Program-made: the position numbers and the translations under genes
NCBI GenBank assembly: GCA_016234955.1
Contig: JACRNN010000092.1
Span: 1-17,237, forward strand
Length of the DNA: 17,237 nt
Direction of reading: 5' to 3'
Source of the DNA: Deltaproteobacteria bacterium
GTDB taxonomy: Bacteria; Desulfobacterota; GWC2-55-46
Shown here: piece by piece, positions 1-7,412 of the stretch
Position numbering within the stretch: the first letter of the stretch is position 1
How the letters are laid out: every line of letters begins with the position of its first letter
The notes under the pieces: generated by a model
What the model saw: the letters and a program-made list of their open reading frames with translations, nothing else
Told to the model about the DNA's origin: nothing
Database searches by the model: none

Positions 1-638
<638 letters not shown>

Positions 639-661
639 AAGTTTCAAGTTTGATTTAAAGT

Positions 662-673
662 TTTCAAAGAGCA
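662..673 (-). promoter_or_regulatory. boxA antitermination element in the rRNA leader
   Basis: The minus strand reads TGCTCTTTGAAA, close to the boxA consensus TGCTCTTTAACA that loads Nus factors on rRNA transcripts. It sits about 24 bases before the mature 16S start and just downstream of the last rrn promoter, where boxA is expected. Confidence 0.7.
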
Positions 674-688
674 GACTCACTCATTATA

Positions 689-717
689 ATCATACCACTA
701 AACGCAACCGATGTCAA
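689..717 (-). promoter_or_regulatory. rrn promoter, proximal (sigma-70 type)
   Basis: On the minus strand TTGACA (712-717) is followed after 17 bases by TATGAT (689-694). A perfect TATAAT lies a few bases further downstream. It is the nearest of three tandem promoters to the 16S gene, followed directly by boxA. Confidence 0.8.
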
Positions 718-757
718 GCGGTCCTGGATATGAAGGCTTCTCGAAGTGAGACTTTAC

Positions 758-785
758 ATTATATCTATTTCAAAAGACGTGTCAA
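758..785 (-). promoter_or_regulatory. rrn promoter, middle (sigma-70 type)
   Basis: On the minus strand a perfect TTGACA (780-785) is followed after 16 bases by a perfect TATAAT (758-763). It lies about 120 bases upstream of mature 16S and belongs to a tandem array typical of growth-rate controlled rRNA operons. Confidence 0.82.
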
Positions 786-886
786 GAGAAAACATGACCA
801 GCTGCGGATTTAATTCCGATTAACTTCAGATTAATCCTGTCAAGTGGAAGTCCAGAGGGCTTACTTGAGGAGCAGCGAGATTGTCC

Positions 887-914
887 ATTATAATGATTTC
901 TAAAACCTTGTCAA
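887..914 (-). promoter_or_regulatory. rrn promoter, distal (sigma-70 type), overlapping end of tyrS
   Basis: On the minus strand a perfect TTGACA (909-914) is followed after 16 bases by a perfect TATAAT (887-892). The DNA just upstream, inside the tyrS 3' end, is rich in A and T and could act as an UP element. The -35 box overlaps the tyrS stop codon, so the rRNA operon has its own start here besides any read-through from tyrS. Confidence 0.82.
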
Positions 915-2113
915 GAAAAAACAACCCTCTTGAAAAATCTTTTTCCTACCTGCAATAAAAGCCCTTTATCCGTGGGCACCTCGGCCCTGGAATCGGTCAC
1001 CTTGGCGCCGTCTATCCTCACCCCGCCCTGCTCTATGAGCCGCACGGCTTCAGACGTGCTTTTGGCAAGCCCTGCCTTTACCATGACCCGCGCCACCCAC
1101 AACCCGCGCTCCCCGTCGGCCCCTATCCGCACCTCCTCGATATCCTCGGGCGTCTCCTTCCTGGCGAAAAGCGCCTTGAAGCCCTCCTTCGCCTTCTGCG
1201 CCTCCCCGGCCCCCCAAAACCGCGCCGTAAGCTCAAAGGCAAGGGCCTCTTTCGCCTCCTTGGGGTGTACCGCTCCGGCCTTTATCTCTTCGACCCTTTC
1301 GCCCGGGGCGTCGCTAAGCAGGTCGTAGTAGCTCATCATCAGCCCGTCCGATATGCTCATCACCTTGCCGAATATCTCCTGGGGCGGCTCGTCTATCCCG
1401 ATATAGTTGCCGTAGGATTTGCTCATCTTTTGAATACCGTCGAGGCCAACCAGCAAAGGCATCGTCAGGACCGCCTGCGGCTCCTGGCCCATCTCCCTCT
1501 GGAGCTCCCTGCCGACAAGGAGGTTGAAGAGCTGGTCGGTTCCGCCTATCTCCACATCGGACTTCAGCACGACCGAATCGTACCCCTGTATGAGCGGGTA
1601 GAGGAACTCGTGTATGGCTATGGGGCGCCCCTCCCTGTATCTCTTGTGGAAGTCGTCCCTCTCAAGCATCCTCGCCACCGTGTACCTGGACATGAGGCCG
1701 ATAAGGTCGGTCGGCGTAAGCCGCTCCATCCAGGCGCTGTTGAAGACCACCTCGGTCTTTTTCTCATCGAGTATCTTGAATACCTGCGAGGTATAGGTCT
1801 TTGCGTTGGAGAGCACCTCTTCCTTTGTCAGCGGCTTCCTGGTCTCGGACTTTCCGGTGGGGTCTCCTATCATGCCCGTGAAGTCCCCTATGAGCAGGAG
1901 GACGTGGTGGCCGAGGTCCTGGAACTGTTTCAGCTTATGTATCAAAACGGTGTGGCCAAGATGCAGGTCTGGCGCGGTGGGATCAAACCCCGCCTTTATC
2001 CTCAGCGGCCTGTTGCTTTTAACGGATACGGAAAGCTTCTTCAGCAACTCGTCGTCGGTGATGACGGTTGTGGAGCCTCTCTTTATGATGTCGAGCTGGT
2101 CTTTCGGTTCCAT
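911..2113 (-). CDS. tyrS: Tyrosine--tRNA ligase
   Basis: Class I tyrosyl-tRNA synthetase, which activates tyrosine with ATP and charges tRNA-Tyr in the cytoplasm. The 400-residue product has the usual length of the TyrS2/TyrZ branch. It shows the HIGH-type motif HLGH at residues 51-54, the tyrosine-pocket stretch GDFTGMIGDPTGKS at 76-89, GYDSVVLKSDVEIGGTDQ around 177-194, KMSKS at 229-233, and a C-terminal S4-like RNA-binding domain from about 335. The ATG start gives the normal N-terminus (EPKDQLDIIKRG), although no strong Shine-Dalgarno precedes it. It follows the ymdB gene across a mobile-element-like insert, and its stop codon overlaps the first rRNA promoter. Function is secure. Confidence 0.98.
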   Translation of the reverse strand: MEPKDQLDIIKRGSTTVITDDELLKKLSVSVKSNRPLRIKAGFDPTAPDLHLGHTVLIHKLKQFQDLGHHVLLLIGDFTGMIGDPTGKSETRKPLTKEEVLSNAKTYTSQVFKILDEKKTEVVFNSAWMERLTPTDLIGLMSRYTVARMLERDDFHKRYREGRPIAIHEFLYPLIQGYDSVVLKSDVEIGGTDQLFNLLVGRELQREMGQEPQAVLTMPLLVGLDGIQKMSKSYGNYIGIDEPPQEIFGKVMSISDGLMMSYYDLLSDAPGERVEEIKAGAVHPKEAKEALAFELTARFWGAGEAQKAKEGFKALFARKETPEDIEEVRIGADGERGLWVARVMVKAGLAKSTSEAVRLIEQGGVRIDGAKVTDSRAEVPTDKGLLLQVGKRFFKRVVFS

Positions 2114-2142
2114 GGTCTGTTTTTTGGGTCTTCAGGGTTTAG

Positions 2143-2427
2143 CAGGCTGTTGAAAAACCCTCGCGTCCGTTCAGGCTGTTGAAGCTCCCCGCGGCTTTTC
2201 CGCGGGGAATCTTCGACATGTAAGGAAGTATCTATATCCGATTCGCTCGCTTAACCCCGCTAGCCAAGCTACGGGCTGGGCGCTCGCTATGCATGTTCAA
2301 AAAGCTCCCGACCCACGCCACTTGGCGTGGGAGGCGTCGAGGAGCGAGGAATGAGGTGTATTTTGTCCATACGCCGCAGTGACGAGCGACGATGACAACG
2401 CAGTAGATGGACTTTTTCAACAGCCTG
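2143..2427. mobile_element. MITE-like element with 15-bp terminal inverted repeats
   Basis: The ends are perfect inverted repeats: CAGGCTGTTGAAAAA at 2143-2157 and its complement at 2413-2427. TTAG stands directly outside both ends (2139-2142 and 2428-2431), a possible 4-bp target duplication. The 285 bp inside hold no convincing gene. They include a perfect hairpin (CCCCGCGG, loop CTTTT, CCGCGGGG, 2187-2207), a second hairpin around GCCACTTGGC, and a 59-bp segment repeated at 3471-3529. A related, shorter element lies at 13269-13409. I infer a non-autonomous element moved by a transposase encoded elsewhere; a decayed IS is the alternative. Confidence 0.6.
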
Positions 2428-2451
2428 TTAGTGTACCGGGCCTCGCACTTG

Positions 2452-3249
2452 CTATACGTTTTCAAACGGCACCTTGAGCCTCTCTATGGACCTTGCCCTG
2501 CCGTCCGCCCCGACCGTAATCACCACGCCCTGAAGCTCCACCCCCCTGACCGCGACGTCGAACTTGACCGGCATCTGGCTGATGAACCTCTCTATTATCG
2601 ACTCCTTGCGCATCCCTATGACGGAATCGGTCGGGCCAGTCATCCCGGCGTCCGTTATAAAGGCCGTGCCGTTTGGCAGAACCCTTTCATCCGAGGTCTG
2701 GACGTGCGTGTGCGTGCCGATAACGGCGCTCACCTGGCCGTCGAGATACCATCCCATCGCGGCCTTCTCGGAGGTCGTCTCCGCGTGCATATCGACGACA
2801 ATGACAGTGGTCTCCTCCCGTATCCTGCCGACGGCGGCGAGGGCGGTCTTGAAAGGGCACTCCACACTCTCCATGAAGACCCTGCCGAGGAGGTTCAAAA
2901 CGCCCACCTTGACCCCGGTTGCGCTCTTGAATACGCCCCAGCCGCATCCCGGGGCCCCAGCCGGATAGTTGGCGGGCCTGAGAAGGCTGCCCTCCTTCTT
3001 TATATAATCGTATATCTCTTTTTTGTCCCAGACGTGGTTGCCCGTGGTGATGACGTCTATCTCGAGCCTCTTCAGCTCCAGGGCCACCTCCGGGGTGATG
3101 CCGAAGCCCCCGGCGGCGTTCTCTCCGTTGGCTATGACGATATCCGGAACATGCCTGTTGATGAGGCCCGGGAGAAGCTCCCTGACGGCGTTCCTTCCGG
3201 GCCTGCCTATTATGTCCCCTATAAAGAGTATCTTTGTATTTCCGCTCAT
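2452..3249 (-). CDS. ymdB: YmdB-family metallophosphoesterase (TIGR00282)
   Basis: A 265-residue calcineurin-like phosphoesterase of the YmdB type, the usual family length. Members studied in Bacillus hydrolyse 2',3'-cyclic nucleotides and influence biofilm and RNA turnover. Dinuclear-metal motifs are in order: GDIIGRPGR (11-19), NGENAAGGFG (41-50), TTGNHVWDK (68-76), HAETTSEK near 150, and GTHTHVQTSDERVLPNG around 175-191. I start at the ATG at 3249, which gives the family N-terminus (SGNTKILFIGD). The reading frame stays open 26 codons further, but that extension is proline/glycine rich and has no ribosome site. It lies downstream of rny, the same pairing as rny-ymdB in Bacillus. Confidence 0.92.
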   Translation of the reverse strand: MSGNTKILFIGDIIGRPGRNAVRELLPGLINRHVPDIVIANGENAAGGFGITPEVALELKRLEIDVITTGNHVWDKKEIYDYIKKEGSLLRPANYPAGAPGCGWGVFKSATGVKVGVLNLLGRVFMESVECPFKTALAAVGRIREETTVIVVDMHAETTSEKAAMGWYLDGQVSAVIGTHTHVQTSDERVLPNGTAFITDAGMTGPTDSVIGMRKESIIERFISQMPVKFDVAVRGVELQGVVITVGADGRARSIERLKVPFENV

Positions 3250-3383
3250 AAAATGGAGTCCGCCGCCCGCCGTTATAGGTACATGAACCACGCCGGGAGC
3301 AAGCGGCGGCGTATCCAAAGGAGACATTAAAATACCGGGCGAGCGGATATGGAACGCGCGGCCCCTTGCGCACCGGGGATACA

Positions 3384-3413
3384 GAGACCCCCGCCTTTAC
3401 AGGCGGGGGTCTC
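3384..3413. repeat. GC-rich palindrome (12-bp stem), REP-like
   Basis: GAGACCCCCGCC at 3384-3395 pairs perfectly with GGCGGGGGTCTC at 3402-3413 around the loop TTTACA. No T-run follows on either strand, so it does not look like an intrinsic terminator. It lies between ymdB and rny, and its loop resembles that of the hairpin at 3552-3569. Confidence 0.65.
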
Positions 3414-3470
3414 CTGGGCCATGAGCCGTGCTCGCGCCCTGTTTTTTAACGTAAGGGGGTATCTATTCCT

Positions 3471-3529
3471 ATTCGCTCGCTTGACCCCAGCCCCAAGCTG
3501 CGGGCCGTGCCGCTCGCTATGCACGTTCA
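3471..3529 (-). repeat. Dispersed 59-bp repeat, second copy of 2241-2299
   Basis: This stretch matches 2241-2299 at roughly 80-85% by eye, in the same orientation. Both begin with ATTCGCTCGCTT and end with CGCTCGCTATGCA(C/T)GTTCA. Translated on the minus strand both copies give a similar peptide (HSER ... GVKRANR), but neither has credible gene context. The first copy lies inside the MITE-like element; this one lies between two GC hairpins in the ymdB-rny gap, with no terminal inverted repeats that I can see. Confidence 0.6.
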
Positions 3530-3551
3530 TTACACGGGAAATGGCCCTCAA

Positions 3552-3569
3552 CCGGCCTTTACGGGCCGG
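3552..3569. repeat. GC-rich hairpin downstream of rny
   Basis: CCGGCC (3552-3557) pairs with GGCCGG (3564-3569) around the loop TTTACG. It falls 32-49 bases past the rny stop codon on the minus strand and lacks a T-run. It could protect the 3' end of the rny transcript or be a REP-type repeat related to 3384-3413. Confidence 0.5.
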
Positions 3570-3600
3570 GGTTCCCCCTCAAACCAAAAGACCGCGCTGG

Positions 3601-5169
3601 TTACCTCGCGTAGTCCACGGCCCTCGATTCCCTTATGACGGTGATCTTTATCTGTCCCGGGTAGCTCAGTTCCTTTTCTATCTTCTTCGCTATGTCCTTG
3701 GATAGAACCACCGCGCCCTCGTCGGTCACGCTCTGGTTCTCCACCATCACCCGTATCTCGCGGCCCGCCTGGAGCGCGTAGGATTTTTCCACGCCCGGGA
3801 AGCCCTTGGCTATCTTCTCGAGGTCGTCGAGCCTCTTCACATAGGTCTCGAGCATCTCCCTGCGCGCCCCCGGACGCGCCGCCGAGAGCGTGTCGGCGGC
3901 CTGCACGAGCACGCCGAATATTGAATCAGGGCTGTCGTCGTGGTGCTGGCCTATGGCTGACACTATCCTCGGGGCCTCGCCGTACTTCTTGGCGAGCTCG
4001 GCGCCTATGGCCGCGTGCGGGCCTTCGACCTCGTGGTCGACGGCCTTTCCTATGTCGTGCAAGAGCCCTGCCCTGCGCGCCACCTTTGTCGGCAGCCCCA
4101 GTTCCGAGGCCATGACCCCGCAGATGAAGGCCACCTCGAGGGAGTGGGCGTATACGTTCTGCGCGTAGCTCGTCCTGAACTTGAGCCTCCCGATGAGCTT
4201 CTGTATCTCCTTGTGTATGCCGTGGAGCCCGGTGTCGAATATCGCCCTCTCACCGGCCTCTACTATGGACTGCTGTACCTCGGCCTCGACCTTGGAGACG
4301 ACCTCTTCTATCCTCGACGGGTGTATCCTGCCGTCGGCTATGAGCCTCTCGATGGAGATCTTGGCTATCTCCCTTCTGACCGGGTTGTGCCCGGAGAGTA
4401 TCACCGCCTCGGGGGTGTCGTCTATTATGATGTCTATCCCGGTAACGGCCTCTATGGCGCGGATGTTGCGGCCCTCCCTGCCTATGATCCTCCCCTTCAT
4501 CTCCTCGTTCGGGAGGTTCACCACGGACACCGTCCTCTCCGTCACGTACTCTCCGGCGTACCTCTGTATCGCGAGGCTTATTATCTCCTTGGCCTTCTTG
4601 TCGGCCTCGGCCTTCGTCTCCTCCTCTATCCTCTTGAGGAGTTTGCCGGCCTCGAGCTTGGCCTCGTTCTCCATCGTCTCCATGAGGATCCTTTTGGCCT
4701 CTTCCGTGGACATGCCGGCCAGCCCCTCGAGCTTATGCCTCTGCGCGGCTATCAGGCCTTCTGTCTCGGCCTCCATGTCCTTGAGCTTTTTCTCCTGGAA
4801 GGTAAGGTTCTTTTCCCTCTTCTGCAGCTCGGCGTCCCTGCGCTCGATGGCTTCGAACTTCTTGTCGAGGTTCTCTTCCTTGCTCTGCAACCTCTTTTCA
4901 AGCGCCTGGATCTCTTTTCTGCGCTCCTTGTTCTCCTTCTCGAACTCCATCTTGCCCTGGAATACGATATCCTTGGCCTGCAGTTCCGCCTCTTTCTTGG
5001 TATTCTCAGCCGCCTTCTTCGACTCGGCTATTATGGAGTCGGCTGTGATCCTGCCGGCCTCCGTATTGGCCTCTTCTATCCTTTTCCTCGTTATAAACCC
5101 GACTCCGACCCCTACGAGTATCGAGACAACCGCGATAGCAGCGACGATTATTATTGTAGATATCTCCAT
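3601..5169 (-). CDS. rny: Ribonuclease Y
   Basis: Membrane-anchored endoribonuclease that starts mRNA decay in bacteria lacking or supplementing RNase E. The 522-residue length is typical. Domains in order: an N-terminal transmembrane helix (about 4-26), a long charged coiled coil (about 30-200, rich in Lys and Glu), a KH RNA-binding domain with GRIIGREGRNIR at 227-238, and an HD phosphohydrolase domain with His342 and the metal-binding LLHDIGKA (369-376) followed by GQHHDD near 407-412. The ATG is preceded by AAAGGGG at good spacing. It lies downstream of the cyclo-ligase gene across a 338-base gap and upstream of ymdB, probably co-transcribed with ymdB. No oddities seen. Confidence 0.98.
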   Translation of the reverse strand: MEISTIIIVAAIAVVSILVGVGVGFITRKRIEEANTEAGRITADSIIAESKKAAENTKKEAELQAKDIVFQGKMEFEKENKERRKEIQALEKRLQSKEENLDKKFEAIERRDAELQKREKNLTFQEKKLKDMEAETEGLIAAQRHKLEGLAGMSTEEAKRILMETMENEAKLEAGKLLKRIEEETKAEADKKAKEIISLAIQRYAGEYVTERTVSVVNLPNEEMKGRIIGREGRNIRAIEAVTGIDIIIDDTPEAVILSGHNPVRREIAKISIERLIADGRIHPSRIEEVVSKVEAEVQQSIVEAGERAIFDTGLHGIHKEIQKLIGRLKFRTSYAQNVYAHSLEVAFICGVMASELGLPTKVARRAGLLHDIGKAVDHEVEGPHAAIGAELAKKYGEAPRIVSAIGQHHDDSPDSIFGVLVQAADTLSAARPGARREMLETYVKRLDDLEKIAKGFPGVEKSYALQAGREIRVMVENQSVTDEGAVVLSKDIAKKIEKELSYPGQIKITVIRESRAVDYAR

Positions 5170-5507
5170 AACTGACCCCTTTCCGCCTTTATTTTAAAAA
5201 GATGGCCTTTGAGCCGCCCTCCGCCAACCCCTGAAGATCAACGGAACTCCGCCGGCGCGTTCACAGACCGCCTTTACCTGACCATAGCCGCGGGGTTCTC
5301 CCCCGCGTTGATGCGCGGCCCCGATTCAAGGGCCGTATATACCCTCCTTTAAGGCCGGGGCCGTCCGCTGGAGCCGCCCCCGCCGCAAACCGCGCTTGAT
5401 TTATGCCCTGAGTAGACACCCCCCCCATGCCGCCTGCAAGCTTTCAGATACCCCCCATGAACCACGCCGCCGGCCAAGCCGCGTTTAATCAGACCACGAA
5501 GGGAACA
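5170..5507. other. Intergenic gap, no gene seen; one GC hairpin
   Basis: This 338-base gap separates the cyclo-ligase gene from rny on the minus strand. I find no convincing reading frame or RNA gene. A hairpin CGCGGGG, loop TTCTC, CCCCGCG lies at 5289-5307. An A/T-rich stretch containing TAAAAT about 35 bases before the rny start could be a weak -10 box, but no clear -35 goes with it. Confidence 0.5.
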
Positions 5508-6083
5508 TTAAACCCTTATTATCCTCTTTTCGGTTATGATGACCGAGACCCTGACGTCATGACGCTCAACCGGTATCTCGCTCTCCATCACCTGGAAGTC
5601 GTACGCCAGGCCGATTATGTCGCCGTTGAACGTGCCGAGCGCCCTGTCATAATACCCCTTGCCGTACCCGAGCCTGGAGCCCCGCGCATCAAAGGCCACC
5701 CCGGGCGCCACCACAAGGTCGAAGGCCTCGGGCCCTGTCCTCTCATCCGCTTCAGGCGGTTCGAGGATATCGTACCTGCCGGGGGCCAGCCCCTTAAGCC
5801 CGGCCACCTTGAAAAACGCGAGATGCCTGTCTTTGCCGTCCACGACCCTGGGGTAATACACCTCTTTGCCTTCCTCTGCCGCCTTCTGGAATATGTCGTC
5901 CGTGAGCACCTCGTTCTGGAAGCTCGAATACAGGGACAGACGCATGGCCCCGCGGAAAAGGCGCGTCCCTAAAAGCCTTTTCTGGATCTTGAGGCTCATG
6001 CGGTAGACGTCCTCGAACGCCATGCTGCGGCGCTTCTCAAGGAGTTCCCTGCGTATGCGCTCCTTTAAGAGAAACCTGTTCAT
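5508..6083 (-). CDS. fau: 5-formyltetrahydrofolate cyclo-ligase
   Basis: Converts 5-formyltetrahydrofolate to 5,10-methenyltetrahydrofolate with ATP, returning a storage folate to one-carbon metabolism; cytoplasmic. The 191-residue product has family length. It shows the basic N-terminal helix (KERIRRELLEKRRSM), the YYPRVVDGKDRHLAFF segment at 76-91, and the hallmark nucleotide-binding loop GSRLGYGKGYYDR at 135-147. I start at the ATG at 6083, which fits the family and has AAAGG upstream, although closely spaced. An ATG 25 codons earlier adds an unlikely hydrophobic stretch and has no ribosome site. It sits downstream of 6S RNA and zapA, the conserved order in which this gene can be co-transcribed with 6S RNA. 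Confidence 0.93.
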   Translation of the reverse strand: MNRFLLKERIRRELLEKRRSMAFEDVYRMSLKIQKRLLGTRLFRGAMRLSLYSSFQNEVLTDDIFQKAAEEGKEVYYPRVVDGKDRHLAFFKVAGLKGLAPGRYDILEPPEADERTGPEAFDLVVAPGVAFDARGSRLGYGKGYYDRALGTFNGDIIGLAYDFQVMESEIPVERHDVRVSVIITEKRIIRV

Positions 6084-6317
6084 CGACCTTTGCTTTGAAA
6101 GGAACCGGGGAAGGATGAGGAGGATAAGCTTGAAAATCAAGGACAGACCGTACTGCACGCCCCGCGCTTCACGCCAAGGGGGATTATTTCTCCATCTCCT
6201 TTGAACGGGGGACGTCTCTAATCCGTGAATATCATAAGGCTATCAGGGAAAACCGGCTTCAACAAGACCCTTTATATTGAAATCTTTCCGATACCGTCTG
6301 CCGTCCATATCAAAAAC

Positions 6318-6503
6318 TTCCTCCCCCGCGCAAGCCGTGTCATGGTAATTTTGAACCTGTCTTTTAGAACAGGTGGGCGCCTTAATTAACAGTTTTCGAC
6401 TTTCCCTCAGGGGGACGCGCCGTCCACATATCAGGGAAGGCTCCCTTATTTAGAATGTTGGTTCTAAAATATACCTGTGATCACGAGAATCGCAGGGGAG
6501 GAT
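6318..6503 (-). ncRNA. ssrS: 6S RNA
   Basis: The stretch between zapA and the cyclo-ligase gene folds, on the minus strand, like 6S RNA, which binds the sigma-70 RNA polymerase holoenzyme and mimics an open promoter. The closing stem pairs CCTCCCCTGCG (6501-6491) with CGCGGGGGAGG (6330-6320), then after a small internal loop TCGTG (6486-6482) with CACGG. A large bubble follows, with a side hairpin TTTAGAA/TTCTAAA. The terminal arm pairs TTCCCT with AGGGAA and ends in GGACG-GCG-CGTCC. The 3' strand contains AAAACTG and a hairpin ACCTGT/ACAGGT followed by TCAA, much as in E. coli 6S. The length of about 186 is standard. It begins 8-10 bases after the zapA stop, so its promoter probably lies in the end of zapA. 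Exact ends are estimates. Confidence 0.87.
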
Positions 6504-6510
6504 ACGGAAA

Positions 6511-6780
6511 CTATGCCAATCTGCCGTCTATGAGCAGAGCAAGCTCTTCCGACCTCTTTCCCAGTTTTTCAAGCGTCTCCTTTGTCTTTATGACCTCTCC
6601 GGTAATATTCAAGGCGGCCAGCAGCGCCAGGTCCAGGGTTGATACGGCCTTTGTATTCTCCTTAACCTCCTCTATCTTATTGTTTAGGTAATTTTCCACC
6701 GCGCGCATGTACTCCTCGCCCTCTTCGCTTTTAACCGTGAGCCTGTGTCCATGTATCTTCAGTTCCGCAGCCTTTTTCAA
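6511..6780 (-). CDS. zapA: Cell division protein ZapA
   Basis: Small cytoplasmic protein that cross-links FtsZ filaments and stabilises the Z-ring. The 89-residue product fits the family: an N-terminal beta-rich globular part (LKIHGHRLTVKS ... EEYMRAVENYLNNKI) followed by the conserved TLDLALLAALNITGEVI helix and a C-terminal coiled coil for tetramer formation. The start is TTG at 6778-6780, preceded by GAGGTCGG. No better ATG exists that keeps the family N-terminus. It lies 39 bases after the ZapB-like gene, presumably in one operon with it, and immediately before 6S RNA. This order matches zapA-ssrS-fau in other bacteria. Confidence 0.9.
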   Translation of the reverse strand: MKKAAELKIHGHRLTVKSEEGEEYMRAVENYLNNKIEEVKENTKAVSTLDLALLAALNITGEVIKTKETLEKLGKRSEELALLIDGRLA

Positions 6781-6819
6781 ACCGACCTCGCGTAACTTTC
6801 TGGAAATGTTTTCAAAGGC

Positions 6820-7050
6820 TCAGGCGCTCTGGATGAGCCCGTCGAGCCTGGTCAAGAGGGTGTCGACCTTTTCCTTGACCTGGACCTTTTCCCTGTCAAG
6901 CCTCTTCAACTTTGCCTTGAGGTCTTCCACCTCCGCGCCCTTTGCCTCGATTGCATCTTTAAGCCTCGCGTTCTCGGCCCTTAGCTCCTCACAACGCTTG
7001 AGCACCTGTTCAACGCCTATCTCCAGCCGTTCAAATTGTTCAAGCGCCAT
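6820..7050 (-). CDS. Small coiled-coil protein, ZapB-like
   Basis: A 76-residue protein that is almost entirely a predicted coiled coil, with heptad-like Leu/Val spacing (ERLEIGVEQVLKRCEELRAE ... LKRLDREKVQVKEKV). Its size, composition and position directly upstream of zapA suggest a ZapB-type partner linking ZapA to other division proteins, but coiled coils are weak evidence of homology. I start at the ATG at 7050, which has GGAGGG 8 bases upstream; an in-frame ATG 7 codons earlier has no ribosome site and lies almost on the transcription start. A promoter lies just upstream (7076-7104). It heads the zapA-6S-folate operon. Confidence 0.8.
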   Translation of the reverse strand: MALEQFERLEIGVEQVLKRCEELRAENARLKDAIEAKGAEVEDLKAKLKRLDREKVQVKEKVDTLLTRLDGLIQSA

Positions 7051-7075
7051 GCAGGATACCCTCCAATCCATTTAT

Positions 7076-7104
7076 ATATTACTTTTTTAAAAAAGAGAAG
7101 TCAA
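7076..7104 (-). promoter_or_regulatory. Sigma-70 type promoter of the zap operon
   Basis: On the minus strand TTGACT (7099-7104) is followed after 17 bases by TAATAT (7076-7081). Transcription would begin near 7069, giving a leader of about 20 bases that contains the GGAGGG of the ZapB-like gene. Confidence 0.65.
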
Positions 7105-7354
7105 GGTCTATCGTTTGAAGCATCTGATGGATGCAACGGACTCTCCGGGTCATGGGGCGATTTCTGACGACGCACATGGAACGCACCCCAAAAAAGCGTC
7201 CATTTCCTTTACACATTCCATATTCGCCTATCTTACTGTTTCTTTTAATATTTTTGAAAATTTCGTGGAATATCCTGAAAAAATGTGTATTTTTTCTTTA
7301 CACTCTCCTGAAAATCCAGTTTTTAAAACCATTAAAAAACAAATAGTTAAGATA

Positions 7355-7370
7355 TGGCACAAATATTGCT
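7355..7370 (+). promoter_or_regulatory. Sigma-54 (RpoN) promoter
   Basis: TGGCACAAATATTGCT matches the sigma-54 consensus TGGCACG-N4-TTGCW except for one base, with exact spacing between the -24 GG and -12 GC. The predicted start near 7381 gives the lipoprotein gene a leader of about 32 bases with a strong ribosome site. The A/T-rich gap upstream (7105-7354) holds no gene that I can support and would be the place for activator sites; I could not define one. Confidence 0.75.
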
Positions 7371-7412
7371 TATTTTATAGAGTATTCGTAAATATCACAG
7401 GGGGAGGTCTTG

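Noticed and set aside
1265..2182. 305-codon plus-strand frame opposite tyrS
   Set aside because: Complete overlap with a well-supported synthetase gene, no ribosome site and no recognisable protein.
2232..2465. 77-codon minus-strand frame (and the similar one at 3327-3551)
   Set aside because: Both cover dispersed repeat DNA with no ribosome site; the shared peptide follows from the DNA repeat.
3250..3327. Longer YmdB N-terminus starting at 3327
   Set aside because: The 26 extra residues do not fit the family start, and no ribosome site precedes the upstream ATG.
3384..3413. Intrinsic terminator at the strong 12-bp hairpin
   Set aside because: Neither strand shows a T-run after the stem, so I list it only as a palindrome.
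4015..5197. Two long plus-strand reading frames (386 and 338 codons) opposite rny
   Set aside because: They are antisense shadows of a secure RNase Y gene; the products are low-complexity Leu/Ser-rich and show no family features.
6084..6158. Longer cyclo-ligase N-terminus starting at 6158
   Set aside because: It would add a hydrophobic stretch not seen in this cytosolic family, and there is no ribosome site; the ATG at 6083 gives the normal length.
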